This document shows positions 53,378 through 63,177 of a DNA stretch of 64,000 nucleotides, in pieces. The stretch lies in NCBI GenBank assembly GCA_013824715.1, contig PNOH01000020.1, positions 1-64,000 of the forward strand. The letters run 5' to 3'. The position numbers and the translations under genes were made by a program. Source of the DNA: Odoribacter sp. Its GTDB lineage: Bacteria > Bacteroidota > Bacteroidia > Bacteroidales > Prolixibacteraceae. The notes under the pieces are model-generated. The model did not search any database and was not told where the DNA came from. It was given only the letters and a program-made list of their open reading frames with translations. Every line of letters starts with the position of its first letter. The stretch's first letter is position 1.

Positions 53378-54862
53378 ATGAAAAGCATAATCCAACAAAT
53401 AACAGATCAAAACAAAAAGCTTGAAAGCGTTGAAAAAGATGCCGTCAAAGCTGAAATTGAAAACCCTGCAACAAGTAATAACCGCCGGAATTTCCTGAAG
53501 AAAACTGCTCTGGGCGGTATCGCGTTGGGCGGTCTGATGAAATTATCCATCGAAGACACCATCGCGCAGACTACTTCAAGTGTGTCACGATCTTCCAGTC
53601 CTTCTGAATTAAAGATCACGGATATGCGTTATGCTCTGACAGGCGTTCTTGGTCAAACGGCCATTATCCGGATTGATACCAATCAGGGGATTTCCGGGCT
53701 TGGAGAAGTACGGGACGGCGCTGATGTTCGTTACGCCCTGATGCTGAAAAGCCGGATATTAGGGTTAAACCCATGTAATGTGGAAATGATCTTTAAAATC
53801 ATTAAGCAGTTTGGTGGACAGGCCCGGCAGGCTGGCGGTGTTTGCGCTGTTGAAATGGCGCTTTGGGACATCGTCGGAAAAGCATACGGAGTTCCAGCCT
53901 GGCAATTATTGGGCGGAAGATACCGCAATAGCGTCAGGTTATATGCCGATACCCCTGAAGGTACATCGCATGATGATCAAACAGCAAAAATTAAGTATCG
54001 TATCGAGGAACAGGGTTACACCTGGCTGAAGATGGATCTTTCCATCAATTCGCTGAAGGATATTCCGGGCGCTTTGGTCAATCATGAATTCTGGGATGGA
54101 GCCTCAGGGCAATACGACCTTCGTAGTTATATGGGTTATGGAAACACAAAACACCCCTTTACCCAGATTCAAATTACGGATAAAGGCCTGGAGGAAATGG
54201 TTAAAATGGTGGAACATACCCGTGAGCACATTGGCTGGGATATTCCTATTTCGACTGACCATTACGGGCATTTCGATTTAAACAATGGTATCCGTTTAGG
54301 CCGAGCAATAGAAAAATTCAGGCTGGCCTGGATGGAAGATGTGGTTCCATGGGAATATACCGACCAGTGGAAAACCTTGTCTGACGCCCTTGAAACCCCC
54401 ATGCTTACCGGCGAAGATATTTACCTGCTGCAAAACTTTAAACCGCTCATCGACATCCATGCCGTTGATATCATTCACCCTGATTTAGCATCTTCTGGCG
54501 GACTTTTAGAGACTAAAAGAATAGGCGATTATGCCGAAGAACACGGCGTAGCCATGGCCATGCATCAGGCAGGCACACCGGTTTCGTTTATGGCCAGCGT
54601 TCATTGTGCCGCCGCTACCCAGAACTTTTTAGCGCTCGAACATCATTCGGTAGATCTGCCCTGGTGGGAAAGCCTGGTGAAAATGACCGATGGCAAACCA
54701 ATCATTAAAAAAGGATTTGCACCGGTTCCTGAATCACCTGGGTTAGGGATTGAATTGAATGAAGATGTCGTAAAAGAACATTTGCACGCGAAAGATAAAA
54801 GCTTTTTTGCCCCAACCGATGAATGGAACGAAAAGCGTTCGCACGACCGGACCTGGAGCTAA
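53378..54862 (+). CDS. Exported enolase-superfamily enzyme 2
   Basis: A 494-residue mandelate-racemase-type enzyme. A Tat motif (NNRRNFLKKTALGGIALGG, RR at 36-37) comes unusually late, after a hydrophilic 35-residue lead. Metal ligands are D294 (STDHYGHF), E320 (WMEDVVPW) and E346 (TGEDIY), and H396 (MHQAGTP) is the likely base. TDHYGHF and WMED differ from the first paralogue, and a 40-residue insertion around 230-270 is unique to it, so it should act on a different substrate or step. It starts 12 bp after the second RraA gene. Confidence 0.85.
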   Translation: MKSIIQQITDQNKKLESVEKDAVKAEIENPATSNNRRNFLKKTALGGIALGGLMKLSIEDTIAQTTSSVSRSSSPSELKITDMRYALTGVLGQTAIIRIDTNQGISGLGEVRDGADVRYALMLKSRILGLNPCNVEMIFKIIKQFGGQARQAGGVCAVEMALWDIVGKAYGVPAWQLLGGRYRNSVRLYADTPEGTSHDDQTAKIKYRIEEQGYTWLKMDLSINSLKDIPGALVNHEFWDGASGQYDLRSYMGYGNTKHPFTQIQITDKGLEEMVKMVEHTREHIGWDIPISTDHYGHFDLNNGIRLGRAIEKFRLAWMEDVVPWEYTDQWKTLSDALETPMLTGEDIYLLQNFKPLIDIHAVDIIHPDLASSGGLLETKRIGDYAEEHGVAMAMHQAGTPVSFMASVHCAAATQNFLALEHHSVDLPWWESLVKMTDGKPIIKKGFAPVPESPGLGIELNEDVVKEHLHAKDKSFFAPTDEWNEKRSHDRTWS

Positions 54863-54919
54863 TCGCCCAAAGTTTTATTAACCATCAATAAATTTAAATT
54901 TAACCAAAATCAATTTACT

Positions 54920-55384
54920 ATGAAAACAGAAAGAAGATCCGTAATAAAAAAAATCCTGGGTTCTGTGGTAGGTTTAGCCGGACTTGGATTGGCCGCCAAT
55001 GCAAAAACTATTTCTACTGAAGAGAAGGAAGCGCTGAATGTAACCAGCTTTCAGGATGTACCCTTGTTTTCGGGTTCCACTAAATTCGGGAACCTTGTGT
55101 TTATTGCCGGAAAAGGGGCTCACGTTGCGCCATTTGAGATCAAAGCGCATACCGAAATCGTACTCAAAGAATTGGAGAAAGAACTGATCAAAGCAGGCTC
55201 CTCAATGGAGAAGGTTTTAAAGGTGGGTGTATTTCTGAATGATATAGCCGACTATCAGGGAATGAATGAAGTGTATAGGGGCCGTTTTGGTATGAAACCA
55301 CCCGTTCGCACTACGGTAGCTGTCGCCAAAGGAGGCGTACCGGGCGATTCGCTGGTAGAGATGGACTGTATCGCCTATATCTAA
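54920..55384 (+). CDS. Exported RidA-family enamine/imine deaminase
   Basis: A 154-residue RidA (YjgF) protein with a Tat-like signal (ERRSVIKKILGSVVGLAGLGL). The core has the conserved Arg in PPVRTTVAVA and the acidic residue in VEMDCIAYI that position the imine and the water in RidA. Family members hydrolyse reactive enamines/imines released by PLP enzymes. That fits the SelA-like PLP enzyme encoded 18 bp downstream. An exported RidA is unusual, as the family is normally cytoplasmic. Confidence 0.88.
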   Translation: MKTERRSVIKKILGSVVGLAGLGLAANAKTISTEEKEALNVTSFQDVPLFSGSTKFGNLVFIAGKGAHVAPFEIKAHTEIVLKELEKELIKAGSSMEKVLKVGVFLNDIADYQGMNEVYRGRFGMKPPVRTTVAVAKGGVPGDSLVEMDCIAYI

Positions 55385-55402
55385 TTAAAGGAAAGGGAGC
55401 AA

Positions 55403-56626
55403 ATGATGAAACGCAGGGACATTATTAAGAGTTTTACCCTACTCCCAATTGCCGGTGGAGTTTTGGGAGGAGTTCTCCCATCAAAGTCTCTTTTTGCTGC
55501 TCCCCGTTCGCCAAAAAGGGATTTATTTAAGGAATTGGGAGTTACCCCCCTGATTAATGCGGGAGTGACTATGACCTTTCTATCCGGCTCGCTGATGATG
55601 CCGGAGGTGTTGGAGGCCATCAATTCCACGGCCCACGATTTTGCCAATATGTACGAGCTTCAGGATAAAGTGGGGGCGAAGATTGCAGAGATGCTGCATT
55701 GTGAAGCAGCGATGGTCACCTCGGGCGCTTCCTGTGCAATGGTGTTAGGGACAGCGGCAGCCATAACCGGAACAGATGAGGAAAAGATCAGGCAAATCCC
55801 TAATCTTCCCGAACCACGCCCTGAAGTCATCATGCAAAAAAGCCATCGCTACCTGTTCGATCAGGCTGTGAGCACTACAGGAGCAAAGATTGTAGAGGTT
55901 GAAGGCCCTGCGGATATGGACAGGGCCATCAATGGCAATACGGTGATGGCCCTGTTCTTCAATGCGGCAGAAAAGTCAAGTATTACCCATGAGGAGTTTT
56001 TAACTGTCGCAAAACGGCATCAGATACCCACTTTTATTGATGCGGCAGCAGATGTGCCGCCGGTAGAAAATCTTTTTAAGTTCCAGAAGATGGGCTTTGA
56101 CCTGATTACTTTTTCAGGAGGGAAGATGATTCGCGGGCCCCAAAGCGCCGGATTATTGTTCGGACGGAAAGACCTGATCGAAGCCGCGAGACTCAATTAC
56201 AGTCCCAATGAAGCCCCGATAGGCAGGCCGATGAAAGTGAACAAAGAAGAAATGTTTGGCATGTATGCAGCTTTGATGTCATACCTGGAGCGGGATCATC
56301 AGAAAGAGTGGCAGGATTGGCTCGACCGGACTAAGCGGATAAAATCGCGGATAGAAACCATTTCAGGAGTAAAAGGGGAAACCTATATTGAACCGGGGCC
56401 TGCGAATGCCTTTCCCAGCCTCCATGTAACCTGGGATCAGGAAAAGGTAAAAATAACACCTCAGGATTTGCTCGCAGCCCTCAGGAACGGAACCCCCGGT
56501 ATTGTAGCCAACGTGGTGGACAAGGGAGCCGACAAGGTGCTGAGTGTTGGTGTGGTATTGTTAAAACCCGAACAGGTTGAAGTTGTAGCCCGTCGGTTAA
56601 AAGAGGTTTTACAGCAGGCCATTTAA
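55403..56626 (+). CDS. Exported SelA-like PLP-dependent enzyme
   Basis: A 407-residue fold-type I PLP enzyme of the SelA-like/DgaE group. An N-terminal signal with KRRDIIKSFTLLPIAGG precedes it. Key residues are PLP lysine K241 (FSGGKMIRGPQSAG), D213 binding the pyridine N (FIDAAADVPP), and VTSGASCAMVLG for the phosphate. Relatives include D-glucosaminate-6-phosphate ammonia-lyase. Beta-elimination of ammonia from an amino sugar acid or hydroxy amino acid is a fair inference. Phosphorylated substrates are unlikely in the periplasm, so the substrate would be a free acid. The ORF has two adjacent ATGs. Confidence 0.83.
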   Translation: MMKRRDIIKSFTLLPIAGGVLGGVLPSKSLFAAPRSPKRDLFKELGVTPLINAGVTMTFLSGSLMMPEVLEAINSTAHDFANMYELQDKVGAKIAEMLHCEAAMVTSGASCAMVLGTAAAITGTDEEKIRQIPNLPEPRPEVIMQKSHRYLFDQAVSTTGAKIVEVEGPADMDRAINGNTVMALFFNAAEKSSITHEEFLTVAKRHQIPTFIDAAADVPPVENLFKFQKMGFDLITFSGGKMIRGPQSAGLLFGRKDLIEAARLNYSPNEAPIGRPMKVNKEEMFGMYAALMSYLERDHQKEWQDWLDRTKRIKSRIETISGVKGETYIEPGPANAFPSLHVTWDQEKVKITPQDLLAALRNGTPGIVANVVDKGADKVLSVGVVLLKPEQVEVVARRLKEVLQQAI

Positions 56627-56636
56627 AAATTCATCA

Positions 56637-57899
56637 ATGAGAAAAAATATTTTAATTCTTTTTTGTGCACTATCACTTACTACTATTACAGTTCAATCGC
56701 AAACCTATAGCATCGTTATTAAGGACGGACATGTAATTGACCCAAAAAACAACATTGATCAGGTCGTGGATGTCGCTATCAATGATGGCAAAATCGTTCT
56801 GGTAGCAAAAAATATTGATGCGAAGAATGCCATTCAGGTTGTAAATGCCAGGGATAGGATTGTCACGCCCGGATTAATAGACATACACACTCATGTTTTT
56901 TGGGGCGTCGAGCCTGATCATCAATATGAAAATGGAAATCTTGCCATTCAGCCGGATGGATTTACGTTTCGAAATGGTGTTACAACCATTGTGGATGCGG
57001 GAAGTTCAGGATGGCGTACTTTTCCCACTTTTAAAGCACAGACCATTGATCAATCCAAAACCCGTGTGCTTGCATTTCTAAATATTGTAGGCGAAGGAAT
57101 GCGCGAAGGTTATGAGCAGAATGCAAATGATATGGATCCAAAAATGACTGCTCTTATCGCCAGGAAATATAAAGACCTTATCGTTGGGATTAAACTGGCT
57201 CATTTTGAAGGTCACGACTGGACTCCGGTTGACCGGGCTGTAGAAGCTGGCAATCAGGCAGGCGGCATTCCGGTTATGGTTGATTTCGGCGAAAGTAACC
57301 CTCCTCTTCCGATCGAAGAATTATTTATGAAACATCTTCGTCCGGGAGATATCTTCACTCACTGTTTTGCACAGTTAAAACCCAGGGAGTATCTGGTAGA
57401 TTTAAAAACCAATAAACTAAAGCCATTTGTTTGGGAGGCCCGTAAAAAGGGAATTATATTCGATGTGGGATATGGCGGAAGAAGTTTTTCATACTCACAG
57501 GCAATCCCTGCAATAAATGAAGGATTTTACCCTGATTTTATCAGTACCGATTTACATGTAGGCAGTATGAATGGCGCGATGAAGGATATGCTTACCACCA
57601 TGTCAAAATTTTTGGTAATGGGTATGGATCTGAAAAGTGTTATTACAGCAAGTACCTGGAATCCAGCCAGGGAAATAAGGCACGAAGAATTGGGAACCCT
57701 TTCGGTTGGGTCAGGTGCAGATGTTGCCATACTGAATATCAGGAAGGGGAAATTCGGACTGTTTGATTATACCGGATATAAAATTGAGGCCGACCAAAAA
57801 CTTGAATGTGAAATGACCATACGGGATGGCAAAATCGTTTACGATTTGAATGGCATCGCAAATCCAATTGTAGCTCCACTGAAATTGAACACTTATTAG
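56637..57899 (+). CDS. Exported amidohydrolase, EF_0837/deacetylase-like
   Basis: A 420-residue amidohydrolase with a Sec signal (ILILFCALSLTTITVQSQ). Metal ligands are visible: H84 and H86 (DIHTHVFWG), K186 to be carboxylated (VGIKLAHF), H242 (THCFAQ) and D305 (STDLHVG). The family groups with the EF_0837/Atu3266 deacetylases, known to act on N- or O-acyl small acids. The gene pairs with a SelA-like gene as in enterobacterial and enterococcal relatives, so it may unmask the amine or hydroxyl before the PLP step. Starts 10 bp after the SelA-like gene. Confidence 0.83.
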   Translation: MRKNILILFCALSLTTITVQSQTYSIVIKDGHVIDPKNNIDQVVDVAINDGKIVLVAKNIDAKNAIQVVNARDRIVTPGLIDIHTHVFWGVEPDHQYENGNLAIQPDGFTFRNGVTTIVDAGSSGWRTFPTFKAQTIDQSKTRVLAFLNIVGEGMREGYEQNANDMDPKMTALIARKYKDLIVGIKLAHFEGHDWTPVDRAVEAGNQAGGIPVMVDFGESNPPLPIEELFMKHLRPGDIFTHCFAQLKPREYLVDLKTNKLKPFVWEARKKGIIFDVGYGGRSFSYSQAIPAINEGFYPDFISTDLHVGSMNGAMKDMLTTMSKFLVMGMDLKSVITASTWNPAREIRHEELGTLSVGSGADVAILNIRKGKFGLFDYTGYKIEADQKLECEMTIRDGKIVYDLNGIANPIVAPLKLNTY

Positions 57900-57918
57900 T
57901 CTCATATATCTTCAAACG

Positions 57919-59193
57919 ATGAAAAAAATCAACTTCTACAAGATTGCCCTTGGTTTTGCCAGCCTGTTTTTGATCATCTCTCTTATCATGGCCTTAACCG
58001 GAAGTGCAGCTATTACAGGGCCTTTACTTATTTCTTTTTTCATTTTACTTGCTATTGGAGTTAGAGGATTCACTGCAGTTAAAGGGCTCTCCTATACCAT
58101 CTGGATTTTTACTGCCGTAACCGCTGCCATGTTTTATCCTGAATATTTTACTTCGTTTGGCGACTTCAAGTTTAAAATACTGATCGTTCCGCTTTTGCAG
58201 ATTATCATGTTTGGGATGGGATCGCAAATGAGCCTGGACGATTTTACCGGGGTAATCAAAATGCCTAAAGGGGTAATTATCGGTGTTGGCGCTCATTATA
58301 TCATCATGCCTTTGGTTGCATTTGCCATTTCCCGGATATTTAATTTTCCTCCTGAAATAGCGGCAGGGATAATATTGATTGGATGCGTTCCCAGCGGGCT
58401 GGCTTCAAACGTAATGTCGTATATCGCTCATGCCAACCTTGCTTTGGCGGTTACAATCGGGGCCATTTCAACGCTTATTTCGCCTTTTGTCACACCATTA
58501 TTGATGAAGTTGCTGGGTGGACAGTTAATAGAGGTCAATTTCTGGAGCATGATGCTGGATATTTTAAACATGATCATTCTTCCGATTGTGGCAGGTTTCA
58601 TTTTCAATCTCTTCAATGAAGGAAAGGAAAAGAGACGGGCAAAAATTATTCAGCTTAGCGTTTTCTTTTTGATTATACTGCTCACCAATTTGGTTTATTT
58701 GAAAGCAAAACATTCGGATGTTTCAGGGTTTCTGCTGGCTTTTGGCAAATCGTTGGGCTGGTTCTTTTTTCTGCCCATGATCCTGGCTTTGTTGCTACGT
58801 CTTTTCCTGAAAGGCAACAAAAAACTGATGGGGCAAATCCTTTCATTTTTATCAATGGCCGGAATTGCAGTCATCATCACTATAATTACTGCCGCAGGTC
58901 GCGACAGCCTGCTCAAGGTTGGAGCCCTGCTTTTGGTAACAAGCTTCCTGCACAATATATCAGGATATACGTTGGGTTATGGTGTTTCATGGCTGTTTGG
59001 AATGCCTGAAAAAGACCGCCGGACTGTGGCCTTTGAAGTAGGCATGCAAAATGGTGGATTGGCATCGGGTTTAGCGCTTCAGATGGGAAAAATTGCAACC
59101 GTCGGATTGGCGCCTGCCATATTTGGCCCGTTAATGAATGTGACCGGTTCGGCCCTGGCAAGTTGGTGGCGGAGCAGACCGCCGAAAGAATAA
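57919..59193 (+). CDS. BASS-type (bile acid:sodium symporter-like) transporter
   Basis: A 424-residue polytopic membrane protein. About ten helices include GMGSQMSLDDF, the G-C-V-P-S-G-L-A-S-N-V-M crossover with the two-fold symmetry partner GMQNGGLASGLALQM near the end, and long charged loops. These are the BASS-fold unwound-helix motifs. BASS carriers co-transport sodium with small organic anions such as pyruvate, 2-keto-3-deoxygluconate, pantoate or bile acids. Ending a run of exported enzymes, it most simply imports the organic acid they release; this is inference. Confidence 0.88.
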   Translation: MKKINFYKIALGFASLFLIISLIMALTGSAAITGPLLISFFILLAIGVRGFTAVKGLSYTIWIFTAVTAAMFYPEYFTSFGDFKFKILIVPLLQIIMFGMGSQMSLDDFTGVIKMPKGVIIGVGAHYIIMPLVAFAISRIFNFPPEIAAGIILIGCVPSGLASNVMSYIAHANLALAVTIGAISTLISPFVTPLLMKLLGGQLIEVNFWSMMLDILNMIILPIVAGFIFNLFNEGKEKRRAKIIQLSVFFLIILLTNLVYLKAKHSDVSGFLLAFGKSLGWFFFLPMILALLLRLFLKGNKKLMGQILSFLSMAGIAVIITIITAAGRDSLLKVGALLLVTSFLHNISGYTLGYGVSWLFGMPEKDRRTVAFEVGMQNGGLASGLALQMGKIATVGLAPAIFGPLMNVTGSALASWWRSRPPKE

Positions 59194-59250
59194 ATTTAAA
59201 ATGATTGTCCGTTTATTTACCGATTGAGCCCTTTCTGACAGTCAATGGTT

Positions 59251-59335
59251 GTCATTAATAGTCATTCCGTTGTTTCTTGTCGCTTCAAGGCGACTTAATG
59301 ACCACCAAATGACAATTAAATGACTTTTTAATGAC
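59251..59335. repeat. Phased AATGAC/GTCATT repeat array
   Basis: AATGAC recurs at 59297, 59308, 59319 and 59330 with exactly 11-bp steps. Upstream on the other strand, GTCATT stands at 59251 and 59261 (10-bp step). Between them, GTCGC and GCGAC form a small stem with a 6-nt loop. The 275-bp gap 59194-59468 contains no gene. The array could be an operator, a structured repeat, or a chance product of a tandem-repeat process. Confidence 0.75.
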
Positions 59336-59468
59336 GTAAGGCAAATTTCCGGATATCCAATAAATTTAAAAACCATTCCACGTACTGAAATTGATGTTTG
59401 ATTTTTGGACGCTTTGCCCATTCCCTTCTTCCAAATCAATTATCTTTACCGAACCAGACAGACTGTTT

Positions 59469-60743
59469 ATGAAGAAGGTATTGATCATCACTTATTATTG
59501 GCCGCCATCGGGTGGCGCTGGCGTTCAGCGATGGCTGAAGTTTGCCAAATACCTGCCCGAATTTGGCTGGCAACCGGTTATCCTGACGGTCGCTCCTGAA
59601 TATGCCAGCTATCCACAGCGCGACGAAAGCCTCTTGTCCGAAGTTGATCCCAATTGTCTGGTTTATACCACCAAAAGCTTTGAATTATACAATCTTTATA
59701 AACTGGTTTCAGGCAAAAGGGAAGTTCCTTATGGAGGCTTTGCCAACGAATCGAAAGAAGGTCTTCTTCAGAAAACATCCAAATTTTTACGGGGAAATTT
59801 TTTATTGCCCGATCCGCGCAAAGGCTGGAACAAATATGCTTTGAAAAAGGCCGCTGAACTGATCTGCGAATTTAGTATCGATACCGTAATAACTACCAGT
59901 CCGCCACATTCTACACAGTTGATCGGGCTCAAGCTGAAAAAAAAAATCAACATCCGGTGGATTGCCGACCTACGCGATCCGTGGACCGATATTTACTACT
60001 ACGATCAGTTCAAACATACTGCCCTGGCTCGTAAAATTGATCAGAATTACGAACGAAAGGTGGTTGAAAATGCTGATTTGCTAATCACCGTGAGTGAAGA
60101 TGTGAAACGTATTTTTGCTGAAAAATCCACGTTCCCAATTGCAGATAAAACAGTGGTCATTCCGAATGGGTTTGATGAGGATGACTTCAGGATAACTAAT
60201 ATTCCTACCGAAACCAGAAAGATAATAACTTACTCCGGAACTATTTCTGAAGCTTATGATGTGGAAGGCTTTCTTAAAGCGCTTTCATTGATTGATGCCT
60301 CAATGAGATCACAAATCCTGATTCGGTTTGTTGGCAAAGTGCCAGCTTCGGTTGAACAGAAGTTCAGCTATTCAGGTATTGAAATTGAATTGACTGGCTA
60401 TGTTGACCACGCGAAATCCATCGAATACTTGTTTCGCTCCGATTTGCTTTTACTGGTTATTCCAAAGGTGAAAAACAACCGGGGAATCCTGACCGGCAAA
60501 TTTTTTGAATACATGGCTTCTCAAAAGCCCATTTTAGCCATTGGCCCAACCGATGGCGATCTGGCCAAAATCATTCGCGAAACCAGATGTGGCAAGCTCT
60601 TCGATTATGAAGATTCGGAAGGAATGTCTGATTTCATTCAGGAAAATCTGACGAATCCGATTATAGTCTCAAATCCTGAAATGGTAGCGGAATACTCGAG
60701 GAAAGAGTTGACCAGAAAGATTGCCCAAATCCTTCAAGGCTAA
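59469..60743 (+). CDS. Glycosyltransferase family 4
   Basis: A 424-residue GT-B glycosyltransferase. The N-terminal domain starts KKVLIITYYWPPSGGAGVQRWLKF (in part), and the C-terminal donor-binding domain has VVIPNGFDEDDF, ITYSGTISEAYDVEG and GKFFEYMASQKPILAIG. It is a cytoplasmic or membrane-associated enzyme that adds a sugar to a surface polymer. I start at ATG 59469, where the family begins; the frame is open 26 codons upstream. It opens a likely surface-glycan cluster that continues past the window edge. Confidence 0.9.
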   Translation: MKKVLIITYYWPPSGGAGVQRWLKFAKYLPEFGWQPVILTVAPEYASYPQRDESLLSEVDPNCLVYTTKSFELYNLYKLVSGKREVPYGGFANESKEGLLQKTSKFLRGNFLLPDPRKGWNKYALKKAAELICEFSIDTVITTSPPHSTQLIGLKLKKKINIRWIADLRDPWTDIYYYDQFKHTALARKIDQNYERKVVENADLLITVSEDVKRIFAEKSTFPIADKTVVIPNGFDEDDFRITNIPTETRKIITYSGTISEAYDVEGFLKALSLIDASMRSQILIRFVGKVPASVEQKFSYSGIEIELTGYVDHAKSIEYLFRSDLLLLVIPKVKNNRGILTGKFFEYMASQKPILAIGPTDGDLAKIIRETRCGKLFDYEDSEGMSDFIQENLTNPIIVSNPEMVAEYSRKELTRKIAQILQG

Positions 60744-60755
60744 AATTTGAATAGC

Positions 60756-63069
<2,314 letters not shown>

Positions 63070-63143
63070 TTATTTACTATTAAATTATTTACTATTTACC
63101 ATTTTGATTTAAGATAACTCATTGATAAAATGGGCTTTTAAAG

Positions 63144-63177
63144 TCTCCCCCTTGGGGGAGATTTAGAGGGGGCTTAA
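63144..63177. repeat. Palindromic G/C-run repeat overlapping the end of the NeuB-like gene
   Basis: TCTCCCCC and GGGGGAGA form a perfect 18-bp palindrome at 63144-63161. It is followed by tttagagggggcttaac. On the minus strand this supplies the last codons (S-P-L) and the TAA stop of the NeuB-like gene. It resembles a common Bacteroidota intergenic element. Confidence 0.7.

Noticed and set aside
59251-59335. Replication origin iterons
   Set aside because: The repeats are short and phased, but no DnaA-box-like sequence, rep gene or A/T-rich unwinding stretch of origin type accompanies them.
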